Of a stretch of 46,533 nucleotides of DNA, positions 1 to 8,014 are shown in pieces. Where the stretch lies: assembly GCA_035493895.1 (NCBI GenBank), contig DATJHM010000202.1, forward strand, positions 1 through 46,533, in the 5' to 3' direction. The DNA comes from DATJHM01 sp035493895 (GTDB lineage: Bacteria; Chloroflexota; Ktedonobacteria; Ktedonobacterales; Ktedonobacteraceae). The notes under the pieces are model-generated. The model saw nothing but the letters and a program-made list of their open reading frames with translations, was not told where the DNA came from and made no database searches. Both the position numbers and the translations under genes were made by a program. Numbering within the stretch: the stretch's first letter is position 1; each line of letters starts with the position of its first letter.

Positions 1-81
1 TTCATAGCGTATTTCGCTTGTCTGATCAAGTTTGAGATACTCTTCAACGCTTATTTTTTGCTGTTGTGGGTGTTCAACCAC
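1..81 (-). CDS. Uma2-family endonuclease, N-terminal fragment
   Basis: This is the first 27 codons of a minus-strand gene that leaves the window at base 1. I chose the GTG at 81-79 because AAAGGAG lies 8 bases upstream of it on the same strand. The readable protein contains KISVEEYLKL followed by SEIRYE. That is the usual opening of Uma2 (DUF820) proteins, a PD-(D/E)XK nuclease-like family present in many copies in Chloroflexota and Cyanobacteria. The catalytic core lies outside the window, so activity cannot be judged. The family call rests only on this short N-terminal motif. Confidence 0.6.
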   Translation of the reverse strand, partial: MVEHPQQQKISVEEYLKLDQTSEIRYE

Positions 82-189
82 GATTGAGGCTCCTTTACGT
101 ACACTACCATCATCACCAACGGCTTCATTCCACTAGTTTCAGTATAGCATATTTTTACGTCCGATTTCTTCCCAAAAACCCCCTATACT

Positions 190-315
190 GTTTTTCGGCT
201 GACGTGATCCTTTTATTTGCGTGACATTGGATCGTGGGGTTGGCCCGGTCGCAGATAAATGGGCGACTCTACAGATTTGATGGGAGATTCCCCTTGTTTC
301 CGTGACATTGGACCG
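190..315. repeat. Dispersed intergenic repeat with two copies of a CGTGACATTGG word
   Basis: The gap of about 300 bases before the first complete gene contains a repeated sequence. The word TTTGCGTGACATTGGATC (213-230) recurs as TTTCCGTGACATTGGACC (296-313). The stretch TTGGCCCGGTCGCAGATAA (240-258) and the following GATGGGAGATTCCCCTT have close relatives at 22095-22158 in another intergenic region. No coding signal, transposase or tRNA is seen. I read it as a degenerate copy of a short non-autonomous repeat family. Confidence 0.55.
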
Positions 316-388
316 GGGGATAGACAATTCTATCGATCGAGGAGAGAGATTTACAAAGGGAATTTGACAGCGTTGGGAGGAGCAAGAT

Positions 389-1558
389 ATGCTAAAAGCG
401 GTTCACGATTTGACGGTTTTGGTATTTGACAATTGTTCTGTCTCAGTTGAAAGTAACGAATTTATGACATCTCCCAGTGCAGATCTCCGAGCGACCTGCA
501 AGTATTTTTTATCAGGGCATCTGCCCCGAACGCAGCGAGAGTGGCTGGAATATCTGGCGGCCTCTCCCATGGCTGACCTTTCCTCTGATCGCTATGGGGA
601 TGGACCGGCTATTGCGCTGCTTGAACAAGAAGTTGCTACTTTGCTGGGTAAGGAAGCGGCCATTTTTGTGCATAAAGGGGTGATTGCGCAGTTGATGGCT
701 TTGCGTGTCTGGACGGAGCGTGCGGGGAAGCGGACAGTGGCTCTGCATCCGAAGAGTCATATTGATCTGGATGAACGCAAGGGATACGAGCAGGTACTGC
801 AACTCAGGGGTCTGCGTACGGGTAAGGATCATAGTCCATTTACCTTGCAGGAGCTTAAAGATCTGCATGAGCCCTGTGGGGCTATTGTCGTCGAGCTTCC
901 GTTGAGGCGTGCTGGCTTCAAATTGCCATCCTGGGAAGAACTGGTGGCAATCTCGACATGGGCTCGTGAGCAGAGTGTGCCCCTCCATTTTGACGGCGCT
1001 CGTTTGTGGGAGAGCGCACCATTTTATGGTCGATCCTATGCAGAGATTGCGGCGCTGGCTGATTCTATTTACGTCTCTTTCTACAAGGGATTAGGTGGGC
1101 TTGCCGGTTGTGTCCTGGCTGGTTCAAGAGACTTTATCGAGGAGGCGCGTATCTGGGGAGATCGTCTGAGCGGAAGCCTGTACACGGCATTTCCCTATGT
1201 GGTTGCCGCGTATGAAGGGTTGCATCGGCATGTGCCAAAGATGGCGGGATATGTGGCACGTGCGCAAGAGCTTGGAGGCGCGCTGAGAGAGTTGCCGGGT
1301 GTGATGATCGTGCCTGATCCGCCGCAAACCAATTCCTTCCAGATCCATCTTCCGGCGACCCGTCAGGCGTTGCAAAAGGGCGTCGAGTATCTGGCGGAAA
1401 CGGAAGGTGTCTGGCTATTCAATGGTCTGGTAGAAACCACGTTCCCAGCATTGACGATGGCGGAAATTGCGATTGGCGAGGCGGCTGAACAGTGGAGTAT
1501 AGAAGAGGCCGTGGCCTGGGTGAAGACGTTGCTGCACTATGCGCAGACGAACGAGTAG
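389..1558 (+). CDS. Threonine aldolase family PLP-dependent lyase
   Basis: A 389-residue protein of the beta-eliminating lyase/low-specificity threonine aldolase family (fold-type I PLP enzymes). These cleave beta-hydroxy amino acids such as threonine to glycine and an aldehyde. The sequence shows DRYGDGPAIALLEQE near residue 66, the HFDGARLWE strand with the cofactor-binding Asp near residue 200, and SFYKGLGG near residue 231, where the Lys should form the Schiff base. A GGAGGAG Shine-Dalgarno lies 6 bases before the ATG. The N-terminal 25 residues are longer than usual. The Met near residue 26 (base 464) is an alternative start but has no comparable ribosome site. The gene stands alone and ends just before a strong hairpin. 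Substrate specificity cannot be read from sequence. Confidence 0.85.
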   Translation: MLKAVHDLTVLVFDNCSVSVESNEFMTSPSADLRATCKYFLSGHLPRTQREWLEYLAASPMADLSSDRYGDGPAIALLEQEVATLLGKEAAIFVHKGVIAQLMALRVWTERAGKRTVALHPKSHIDLDERKGYEQVLQLRGLRTGKDHSPFTLQELKDLHEPCGAIVVELPLRRAGFKLPSWEELVAISTWAREQSVPLHFDGARLWESAPFYGRSYAEIAALADSIYVSFYKGLGGLAGCVLAGSRDFIEEARIWGDRLSGSLYTAFPYVVAAYEGLHRHVPKMAGYVARAQELGGALRELPGVMIVPDPPQTNSFQIHLPATRQALQKGVEYLAETEGVWLFNGLVETTFPALTMAEIAIGEAAEQWSIEEAVAWVKTLLHYAQTNE

Positions 1559-1572
1559 GGAGAAGTTATACG

Positions 1573-1619
1573 TACCAATCAGTAGAGAGATATTTACATT
1601 GCTTCTCTACTGATTGGTA
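1573..1619. terminator. Perfect 16-bp hairpin between convergent genes
   Basis: TACCAATCAGTAGAGA at 1573-1588 pairs perfectly with 1604-1619, leaving a 15-base loop. It sits between the stop of the aldolase gene and the end of the convergent HTH gene, which suits a bidirectional terminator. Neither side has a proper T-run, so classical intrinsic termination is uncertain. Confidence 0.5.
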
Positions 1620-1647
1620 TGCAGAAATAGTGGGAGGATTGGGCGGA

Positions 1648-2115
1648 TCAATCCTGTAAAGAGGGACGGCGTGAGCGTGAAGGGCGGCGAGGGAGGGGAG
1701 GGATGGCTTCGGGAGCGGTTTGGATGCGTGTGACTTTTTCGCGGATGAGGGCAATTTGCGAGTGGACAGCCTGACGAGATTGTTGTAGTTTGCGAGCGAT
1801 TTCAGAGGGGCGTTCATTATCGACGAGGAAGCGGCAGATCGTGGCCTGTTTTTCCGTGAGTTCGACAGTTGGATGATCGAGGGCGGCGCGCGCTAAATCT
1901 TCAAGCTTACCAAACTTACTACGCCGATAATCGGCTAAATCGTCAGGGGAGAAGAGCCAGCGGTCAACCACACGGACACCAGGGATGCGCCCCGCTTCTA
2001 CCAGATGCATAAAGTGCCAATAACTCAAATCCAGTTGTTTCGCGGCTTCATGTGTGGTCAACATGCCATTAAGATGTTGAAGATTACGGTGTAGCTCATC
2101 GCTCCTAAGGACCAT
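1648..2115 (-). CDS. Small DNA-binding protein with two helix-turn-helix modules
   Basis: A 155-residue protein. Residues about 18-65 (LTTHEAAKQLDLSYWHFMHL, then GRIPGVRVVDRWLFSPDDL) match the excisionase/MerR-like winged HTH. Residues about 85-130 (LTEKQATICRFLVDNERPS, then EIARKLQQSRQAVHSQIALI) resemble a LuxR/sigma-70 region 4 HTH. The C-terminal tail is basic and Pro/Arg rich. AAAGGG lies 6 bases before the ATG. Upstream is a promoter whose spacer is filled by an inverted repeat, suggesting autoregulation. The partner genes are unknown. It could be an orphan regulator or a remnant of a mobile-element control gene. I do not recognise a named family. Confidence 0.75.
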   Translation of the reverse strand: MVLRSDELHRNLQHLNGMLTTHEAAKQLDLSYWHFMHLVEAGRIPGVRVVDRWLFSPDDLADYRRSKFGKLEDLARAALDHPTVELTEKQATICRFLVDNERPSEIARKLQQSRQAVHSQIALIREKVTRIQTAPEAIPPLPRRPSRSRRPSLQD

Positions 2116-2181
2116 AGCGGACCCTTTCTACGGCTGTGCCGTATGCCAGAGAGCCTGGCAAAGCTATAGTAAGACAACATG

Positions 2182-2210
2182 AGTATACCATACAAGTGTA
2201 TGGCGCGCAA
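2182..2210 (-). promoter_or_regulatory. Promoter with operator-like palindrome in the spacer
   Basis: Read on the minus strand: a -35 TTGCGC (2210-2205), a 17-base spacer and a -10 TATACT (2187-2182), about 65 bases before the HTH gene. The inverted repeat CCATAC-N4-GTATGG (2188-2203) occupies nearly the whole spacer, the classic place for a repressor to block RNA polymerase. The two-HTH protein itself is the obvious candidate ligand. Confidence 0.6.
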
Positions 2211-2319
2211 GATGGAGAGAGTGAAGGGGACAGACGGGCATGAAGGGACATTCGAGGAATGAACGGAATGAGAGAACGCCCCTGCATAAAAAGTATCCTT
2301 ACGAACAGAATCGGTCGAA

Positions 2320-2643
2320 TTAACGTTTGAGCTGGAAGAGTGAAGTCAGACGTGGACCGAGAGAAAGATCGCCAGTGGGTTTGATCTTGCCAGTGAAGAA
2401 CGCTTGCATGGGATCCAGACGACCTTCAGTGATAGCAAGCCAATCCTTATCGCTCATAGCCAGGGCCAGATCTGGTTTATCGACGCCACCAGCAATCAGT
2501 TCGCAGGACTGATTGGCGATTTTGAGTGCCCATGCACCGGCCTCCTCACCACTGAGATTTAATTGTATCGTCTTATTCAAGCCAGCAGCTGCACCAGGAT
2601 TGAACCGGGTTCGCATCATGTCGAAAGTCTCTGCAACGGTCAT
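2320..2643 (-). CDS. SCP2 sterol-binding domain protein
   Basis: A stand-alone SCP2 (sterol carrier protein 2) domain of 107 residues, the normal size for the single-domain form. It has the family's pattern of an amphipathic N-terminal helix (ETFDMMRTRFNPGAA), then alternating strands ending in GKIKPTGDLSLGPRLTSLF, where the hydrophobic lipid-binding tunnel closes. The domain binds lipids or acyl chains non-covalently; its partner here is unknown. An AGGAGGAGG ribosome site precedes the ATG. No functional neighbour is apparent, since it is flanked by the HTH gene on the same strand and a divergent queD-like gene. Confidence 0.85.
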   Translation of the reverse strand: MTVAETFDMMRTRFNPGAAAGLNKTIQLNLSGEEAGAWALKIANQSCELIAGGVDKPDLALAMSDKDWLAITEGRLDPMQAFFTGKIKPTGDLSLGPRLTSLFQLKR

Positions 2644-2885
2644 GTGTTTTGCTCCTCCTCCTGAATGTAAACGACAGGATCGGCTCCTGTAAGCTCATTA
2701 TTAGTATAGCATATCGTTTCTGTACTCTGCCACGTTGCCGCAGGGATAGTCAAGGGTTAAAGAGAAGGTATTGCCCCTCGGTCGCAGTGATGATATGCTG
2801 GCACTACTCATTTTCGTATAGCTTGTATGCGGTATTTTTGTTATCCGAGAAAAATGAGAGTAGAGAGAGGGAGAATCAGCGCTGC

Positions 2886-3389
2886 ATGCGTAAAGTAAAG
2901 ATTGAAAAGGGATATTTAGACTTCAGTTCCGCCCATTTTATCACCTATAGTGGAAAGTGTGAGCGGTTGCATGGGCATAATTACGGCGTGCTGATAGAGA
3001 TCGAGGGTGAGCTTGGCGAGGATAAGCTCGTCTTTGATTTTACGATATTGAAGCGTATAGCCAAAGAGATTTGCAAGCAACTGGACCATCGTTTTCTGTT
3101 GCCTTTGCATAATCCGCACCTGGAATTGAAGGCGAGCGAGGAGGAGTGGGAGATTCGCTTTAAAGCGCGGCGTTATGTCTTCCCACGAGCGGACGTCGTG
3201 GAATTGCCGATTGATAACTCGACGGCTGAACGGCTGGCAGAATATTTTTGCGCTGAGCTTTGCAAGCGGCTGGCGGAGTATGATACGGCACATTTGCACA
3301 CGATCATGGTAGGGGTAGAGGAATCCGAGATGCAGATGGCTTACTATCAGGTTTCAATCCCGCAAGCCGGGTTGGGAAAACGGTCGTGA
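2886..3389 (+). CDS. queD: 6-carboxy-tetrahydropterin / 6-pyruvoyl-tetrahydropterin synthase family
   Basis: A 167-residue PTPS-fold enzyme. The zinc-binding histidines sit in FSSAH (near residue 15) and in HGH (within CERLHGHNYGV). The Cys before RLHGH is the usual catalytic nucleophile. LDHRFLLP supplies the Asp-His pair, and VGVEESEMQMAYY carries the pterin-binding Glu. In most bacteria this converts dihydroneopterin triphosphate into CPH4 for queuosine; a true PTPS role cannot be excluded. The open frame runs upstream to 2649, but that part has no family similarity, so I start at the ATG at 2886. There is only a weak GGGAG about 14 bases before it. The central segment is longer than in E. 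coli QueD. No other queuosine genes are near. Confidence 0.85.
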   Translation: MRKVKIEKGYLDFSSAHFITYSGKCERLHGHNYGVLIEIEGELGEDKLVFDFTILKRIAKEICKQLDHRFLLPLHNPHLELKASEEEWEIRFKARRYVFPRADVVELPIDNSTAERLAEYFCAELCKRLAEYDTAHLHTIMVGVEESEMQMAYYQVSIPQAGLGKRS

Positions 3390-3597
3390 TGTCCATATGT
3401 GTGAAGTGGATCGCCTCTCCTCTCAAGGGCGAGAGGGGTGGAGCGAGTTCGCAGGCACCGTTCCGTTCTCACTCCACCGTGCCACTGCCGGGGTTACTGT
3501 TGGGAAAATGGTCTATGATGCATGAAAAGCAGAGGCAATTGTCGCAGAAAACGGACGTTTGTGAAACGTACTCTTCACCCAGGAGAATGGGTAAAGC

Positions 3598-3630
3598 TTG
3601 ACAAAATTTGTTTGTAAGTGCATACTAACA
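3598..3630 (+). promoter_or_regulatory. Promoter and operator of the TetR gene; leaderless start
   Basis: TTGACA (3598-3603), a 17-base spacer and CATACT (3621-3626). The half-site ATTTGTTTGTAAGT (3606-3619) fills the spacer, with a degenerate inverted half after it. The same half-site forms a perfect palindrome at 4293-4324. Transcription would begin about 7 bases after the -10, which is the A of the ATG at 3633, so the mRNA is probably leaderless. Operator position implies autorepression. Confidence 0.65.
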
Positions 3631-3632
3631 AT

Positions 3633-4154
3633 ATGGAAAAGAAACGTACTACTCTTTCAACGCGCATGTCCGCGCAAGAGCGACGTGAACACATCGTCAA
3701 GGTGGCTCTGCCGATTTTCGGGATCTATGGCTTACATGGAGCATCAACCCTTCTTATTGCTGAGCAGGCTGGCATTTCGGAAACTTACATCTTTCGTCTG
3801 TTTGGCACAAAGAAAGAGTTATTTTTGGCTGTGATTGAGTACGTCCATGAACGGATTATGCTGATATATCGAACTTTCTTCGCGAGTACTGTTGATCATT
3901 CACCTGAAAATCTCCAGACAACAATGAAGCAAACCATTTCTCTGGAGGAGCGTTTACTCTGGCTCCAGGCATATGCTGCCTGTCAGGATGAAGAGATTCA
4001 GCGCGTTCTCCAGGAGAAGTTTCGTGAAATGTACGTGTATGTTTTGCAAAAGCTGGAGAAACAGGAAGAAGTACAGGCCTTTTTCGCCTCTAACATGCTT
4101 GCTATGATACTCATGGCGCTTGGTATTGCTGATATTACGCTGCTGGCTCAATAA
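3633..4154 (+). CDS. TetR/AcrR-family transcriptional repressor
   Basis: A 173-residue TetR-type regulator. The N-terminal HTH is clear: RREHIVKVALPIFGIYGLHG, then STLLIAEQAGISETYIFRLF and GTKKELFLAVIE. The rest is the helical ligand-binding domain, with no conserved family. An in-frame ATG at 3618 lies inside the operator and upstream of the predicted transcription start, so I choose the ATG at 3633. There is no Shine-Dalgarno there, consistent with a leaderless transcript. The downstream FAD monooxygenase has the same operator before it, so this protein probably represses itself and that enzyme, releasing on binding an aromatic or drug-like inducer. The ligand is not predictable. Confidence 0.88.
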   Translation: MEKKRTTLSTRMSAQERREHIVKVALPIFGIYGLHGASTLLIAEQAGISETYIFRLFGTKKELFLAVIEYVHERIMLIYRTFFASTVDHSPENLQTTMKQTISLEERLLWLQAYAACQDEEIQRVLQEKFREMYVYVLQKLEKQEEVQAFFASNMLAMILMALGIADITLLAQ

Positions 4155-4292
4155 GGGATTTTTCGTTCCCCAAAGAGGACCTGGAGCTCTTTGGTTTTCT
4201 CGTAGAGAAGCACTGAGGAACAAAATGTCCCAGGTGAAGCATTTTTTTTGAGATGTTTTCTTTGTTCAGAAGGATTATGTTTTTTTTTGTCT

Positions 4293-4324
4293 CAATTTGT
4301 TTGTAAGTACTTACAAACAAATTG
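4293..4324. promoter_or_regulatory. Perfect 32-bp palindromic TetR operator
   Basis: The arm CAATTTGTTTGTAAGT (4293-4308) is followed at once by its exact reverse complement (4309-4324). It shares ATTTGTTTGTAAGT with the TetR promoter region. It lies 25 bases before the monooxygenase start codon, where a bound repressor would block transcription or elongation. I see no convincing -35/-10 pair around it. Confidence 0.8.
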
Positions 4325-4348
4325 TGATAGCTAGGAAAAGGTTGGTTC

Positions 4349-6079
4349 ATGATGTCTTTTCACTTGCCTTTAGAGCAGACAGAGGTTCTCATTATTGGCG
4401 CAGGTCCTGTTGGGCTGACGGCTGCCCTGGAACTCACACGCCGGGGTATCTCCTATCGTCTTCTCGATCAGGCAGATGGTCCCACTTCCTTCTCGCGAGC
4501 GTTGGGAATTCATCCCCGTACCCTTGAACACTTTGAGCAGATGGGTCTTGCTGATCAGGTCCTTTCAAGGGGCGTGTTCAACTATGCAACCAACGTGTAT
4601 ATGGGGGGGGAGCGACACCTTCGTCTTCTCACAGCCGCCATCGAAGGAGAGTCGCTGATCGATGGTATGTTTTTTATTTCCCAGGTTGATATTGAGGCCA
4701 TTTTACGGACACAACTCGCCTCTCTCGGTGTGACCATTGAATATCGCTCGGCGCTGCATGATTTTCAGCAAGATGAACAGGGTGTGACCGCAACCATTCA
4801 TCCATCTACAGGTGATCCGTTTCACATTCGAGCCAACTGGCTCATTGGATGCGATGGAGCCCATAGTACCGTAAGGAAACAATTACGTCTCCCATTTGAG
4901 GGGAGTCAAGAGGAGACCTGGCAGGTAGCTGACGCATACCTGGATTGGGGGCTCAATGCTGACGTGCTTGAGACCCACGTTTTCCTGGCGAACGAGGGAG
5001 GAGTTGTGGCCTTTCCTTATCCCGAGCGTGGCCGCTGGCGTCTCTTAGATACATCACCAGATCCCACTACTCCTATAGAGGAGATACAGACCCTCAAAGA
5101 GCGTCTGCTCAACCGGATTGCGACGGCGTCCGGTATTGTACCGACGATTCAGGAACTCGTCTGGCCTTCTCGTTTCACCATTCAGCAGCGAAAAGTCCCC
5201 CATATGCGTGTTGGGCGCTGCTTTGTGGCTGGTGATGCAGCCCACTGTCATAGTCCCGCTGGTGGGCAGGGCATGAATACTGGCATTCAAGATGCGTATA
5301 ACCTGGCCTGGAAACTTGCGCTGGTCTGCCAGGATCGAGCAAAGACGACGATCCTGGACTCCTACTCAGAGGAGCGCGAGCCCTTTGCACAGGGCGTGCT
5401 GCGAGGAACGCTGCTGTTATCACAGGTAATTGGCTTGCAAGATCATACAGCCATTCGCTTGCGCAATCAGGTGATACAAATGGTAGCGAGCCGTGGAGGA
5501 TTCCAGGCGTTACCTGATGCAGTCGTACGCCAGCTATCATTGGCTCTTTTTCAATTAAACGTGGCCTATTCAGCAAGTTCATTGATTGAGGAGCATTGGA
5601 CCCCATCGTTTTCCATGCATACGCAGCAACGAGACTGGACCGCTGGTACCCGTGTTCCAAATGTCTCCCTGGGTGGTTCCTCTTTAGGAACGGGACCACG
5701 TCTGTTTCAGGTGCTCAAAGAGGGGCAAGGAAAGCAGGTCTTGCTCATTTTTATCGGCCCAGAGGAAGAGCAAACCATTCTTGACCATCTCTGCGACGTG
5801 GGACACAAGGTCCAGCAGGACTATGGAGAGAGCATTGTTGTGCAGATGGTCGTGCCGCATCCTGCCATTCAGAAGCGTCTGTCCTGGGAAGGGCCAGTAT
5901 TGCTTGACGGACGCAATCCTCTGTCAAGCTTGCGAGGTCGCTGCCAGATTGAGCGAAACGGACTGTACTTGCTGCGGCCAGATGGAATTGTTGGATATCG
6001 CAGTCAGCCTGTACAACCGGAACATTTTTTTGCGTATCTGCAAAAACATTTTCTCGCTTCAGATGATCCGCATCATTGA
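4349..6079 (+). CDS. FAD-dependent aromatic monooxygenase (PHBH/TfdB class)
   Basis: A 576-residue class A flavoprotein hydroxylase that inserts one oxygen atom into aromatic substrates using NAD(P)H. The dinucleotide motif GAGPVG is at residues 17-22. GCDGAHSTVRK is the DG motif shared by FAD and NAD(P)H sites. VAGDAAHCHSPAGGQGMN is the GD motif that contacts the FAD ribityl chain. The last 150 residues resemble the thioredoxin-like C-terminal domain of phenol hydroxylase-type enzymes. Two adjacent ATGs (4349, 4352) could start it. The TetR gene and shared operator upstream point to an inducible catabolic or antibiotic-inactivating role (rifampicin or tetracycline oxygenases belong here). 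The substrate is not determined. Confidence 0.88.
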   Translation: MMSFHLPLEQTEVLIIGAGPVGLTAALELTRRGISYRLLDQADGPTSFSRALGIHPRTLEHFEQMGLADQVLSRGVFNYATNVYMGGERHLRLLTAAIEGESLIDGMFFISQVDIEAILRTQLASLGVTIEYRSALHDFQQDEQGVTATIHPSTGDPFHIRANWLIGCDGAHSTVRKQLRLPFEGSQEETWQVADAYLDWGLNADVLETHVFLANEGGVVAFPYPERGRWRLLDTSPDPTTPIEEIQTLKERLLNRIATASGIVPTIQELVWPSRFTIQQRKVPHMRVGRCFVAGDAAHCHSPAGGQGMNTGIQDAYNLAWKLALVCQDRAKTTILDSYSEEREPFAQGVLRGTLLLSQVIGLQDHTAIRLRNQVIQMVASRGGFQALPDAVVRQLSLALFQLNVAYSASSLIEEHWTPSFSMHTQQRDWTAGTRVPNVSLGGSSLGTGPRLFQVLKEGQGKQVLLIFIGPEEEQTILDHLCDVGHKVQQDYGESIVVQMVVPHPAIQKRLSWEGPVLLDGRNPLSSLRGRCQIERNGLYLLRPDGIVGYRSQPVQPEHFFAYLQKHFLASDDPHH

Positions 6080-6147
6080 AATTTTACCCATACCCTGGCA
6101 ATCCCACGACTACACGGTACCGTGCCACTACCGGGTTGACATCGACC

Positions 6148-7569
6148 TCATAATGGCGCGGGTCCGGGAGGGACACGAGGATCAGAGGCACGAACGTAAG
6201 CGGCAGTGTGTTCCTCCGGTGGGGTATTTGGGCCGGGGCCGGTCGTGGTGGCAACGGGGCTATGCGTGGGCTGTTCTTGCGTAGGGAAACCAGAGGAAAC
6301 CACGTGTAACGGTGTTGGTCCGTCGGGAGCGTTGAGCGCTGGTGGAAAGGGACTTTTCTGCGCGATCAGCATTTCGTAGACATCCAGTCCACGAGGCATA
6401 TTGACCGCAAGTGCGGCAACCATGCGTCCTTTGTGTCCGTAGGCTGCGACGAAGCGACGTGCGGAGACCGAGCCTTGCGTGACAACAACCTCATCAGCAA
6501 ACGTGGGCAGGCCGACCGATTTGATATTCAGGCCAAATTGATTGGACCAGAAATTTGGAATATGTCTATGTGCGCGGCGCTCAGTCGGTGCGCAAACCAT
6601 ATTGTGAGCCGCAATAGTTGCCTGTGCGACCGCATTGCCCCAGTGTTCAACAGCGAGGAGTTGCCCATCGAAGAGTGGGTGGGGCCAGCGTGCAACGTCC
6701 CCGGCAACGAAAATGTCATCAGTGACGATACCATCGGCGTCGAACACGCGACATGAGGCATCACAGACAACACCGCGAGCGTCTGCCGCCAGCCCAGAAG
6801 ATTGTAGCCATTCAATGTTCCGTACCGCCCCGAGAGCCATCACCGCAACATCCACCTCTAACGCATCCCCGTCCGAGAGGCGAGCCAGGCACAGACGTCC
6901 CTGCGCATCACCTTCAATCGACAGGACCGTGACATTGCAGCGTAGATCGACCCCACTGGCGCGTTGAAGATGAGCCGCAATCATGCCCGCCGCGCCTCCC
7001 AGCGCGCCCGCCAGTGGTGCTGCGCTGCGTTCCGTAACCGTCACCACCAGGCCGAGTTCGCGGCAAACCGAGGCCACCTCTGAGCCCGTAAAGCCAGCGC
7101 CGATCACCAGAACATGCTTCGGACCAGCAGCCAGGCGTTGACGTAGCCGGGCCCCATCATCAAGCGTGCGGATAGTAAAGACACCGTCCAGGGCCGCCTG
7201 AGTTGCATCCGGCCATTGTCGTGCTCTTGTCCCGGTCGTAATCAGCAGGCGATCAAAGGGGATGAGTTGCCCATCGGCGAGAACGACAGTTTTCTGCGTG
7301 AGATCCAGTTGTGTAGCAGGTTGGCCAAGGAGCCATGTAGCGTTGATATCGTGCATCTGTGGCAGGAAAATGTTCGTGGCAGGTAGCCAACCGGTCAGCA
7401 CCGACTTCGAGAGTGGTGGGCGGTCGTAGGGTGGATAAGGCTCATCGCCGATCAGCGTCAGTGGTCCGGTGAAGCCCTCTTCCCGCAGCGTCTCAGCGGC
7501 GCGCAGACCGGCGAGAGATGCGCCAACGATGACAACACGTCCGTCAAAGCGGACGTCCTTATGTATCAT
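6148..7569 (-). CDS. Ferredoxin reductase (FAD/NAD-dependent)
   Basis: A 473-residue reductase of the BphA4/rubredoxin-reductase/putidaredoxin-reductase group, passing electrons from NAD(P)H through FAD to a small ferredoxin. It has the FAD motif VVIVGASLAGLRAAE (about residues 12-26), the family signature PPYDRPPLSK, the NAD-binding VLVIGAGFTGSEVA and the second FAD motif around FVAGDVARWPHPLF. The C-terminal 60-odd residues are Pro/Thr rich and longer than in relatives. AGGAGG stands 6 bases before the ATG. The gene follows the ferredoxin by 16 bases, so the two form a two-gene operon. It converges on the FAD monooxygenase. The likely client is a P450 or Rieske oxygenase; none is adjacent. 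Confidence 0.88.
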   Translation of the reverse strand: MIHKDVRFDGRVVIVGASLAGLRAAETLREEGFTGPLTLIGDEPYPPYDRPPLSKSVLTGWLPATNIFLPQMHDINATWLLGQPATQLDLTQKTVVLADGQLIPFDRLLITTGTRARQWPDATQAALDGVFTIRTLDDGARLRQRLAAGPKHVLVIGAGFTGSEVASVCRELGLVVTVTERSAAPLAGALGGAAGMIAAHLQRASGVDLRCNVTVLSIEGDAQGRLCLARLSDGDALEVDVAVMALGAVRNIEWLQSSGLAADARGVVCDASCRVFDADGIVTDDIFVAGDVARWPHPLFDGQLLAVEHWGNAVAQATIAAHNMVCAPTERRAHRHIPNFWSNQFGLNIKSVGLPTFADEVVVTQGSVSARRFVAAYGHKGRMVAALAVNMPRGLDVYEMLIAQKSPFPPALNAPDGPTPLHVVSSGFPTQEQPTHSPVATTTGPGPNTPPEEHTAAYVRASDPRVPPGPAPL

Positions 7570-7585
7570 GACAAACCTCCTGCGG

Positions 7586-7804
7586 CTACTGTTGTTTGTT
7601 TGCTATTTGCTCGTTTGCGCGACCGATACGGATGGCTTGAACGGGACAGGCGGCAGCGGCGCGTTCAACCTGTTGGCGCAGGCTATCATCAGGATTGTAA
7701 TTGAATTCGAGAGATTCTTCCCCATGCCACCTGAACACCGTCGGAGCCGCATAGATGCATTGGCCATAGCTTTGACATTTATTCAAATCAACAACAATTT
7801 TCAT
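7586..7804 (-). CDS. P450-type [3Fe-4S] ferredoxin
   Basis: A 72-residue ferredoxin. The cluster motif reads CQSYGQC (Cys at residues 10 and 16), with a third Cys in the CPVQAI segment near residue 54. The Cys that would make CxxCxxC is a Tyr. Loss of that ligand is typical of the single-cluster [3Fe-4S] ferredoxins that donate electrons to bacterial P450s. AGGAGG lies 6 bases before the ATG at 7804; the GTG just upstream is too close to it. The reductase follows directly. The same AGGAGGTTTGT leader precedes both genes, suggesting matched translation. Confidence 0.88.
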   Translation of the reverse strand: MKIVVDLNKCQSYGQCIYAAPTVFRWHGEESLEFNYNPDDSLRQQVERAAAACPVQAIRIGRANEQIANKQQ

Positions 7805-7968
7805 CACAAACCTCCTGAAGCTGGCATAGGTGATACGTAGTTAATGAACAACAAACAGAACAGGCTGTTTTTACTGCTATCATCAGGATAAGGTCGTTTG
7901 CTTTTGTCTGTCAAGCTGAACAAAGAGAGTTTTTGTCAGGGGGGAAGAGTAGATTAAGGGAGGATGAT

Positions 7969-7996
7969 TATGGGCCAGATTGCAATCCGGCCCATA
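7969..7996 (-). terminator. Hairpin at the end of the trp/aro cluster
   Basis: TATGGGCC (7969-7976) pairs with GGCCCATA (7989-7996). The inner GATTGCAATC is also self-complementary, so one A-C mismatch interrupts an otherwise continuous stem. It is 19 bases beyond the DAHP synthase stop. There is no T-run, so it may mark mRNA 3' processing rather than intrinsic termination. Confidence 0.4.
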
Positions 7997-8014
7997 AAAT
8001 CGAAGGGGAAGAGA

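Noticed and set aside
139..327. Minus-strand frame with a repeated PRSNVT peptide
   Set aside because: It lies over a dispersed DNA repeat; the peptide repeat simply mirrors the repeated CGTGACATTGG words and there is no ribosome site.
2649..2885. N-terminal extension of the QueD frame
   Set aside because: No similarity to the family, Cys/Ser/Arg-rich composition, and the known fold begins at the Met at 2886.
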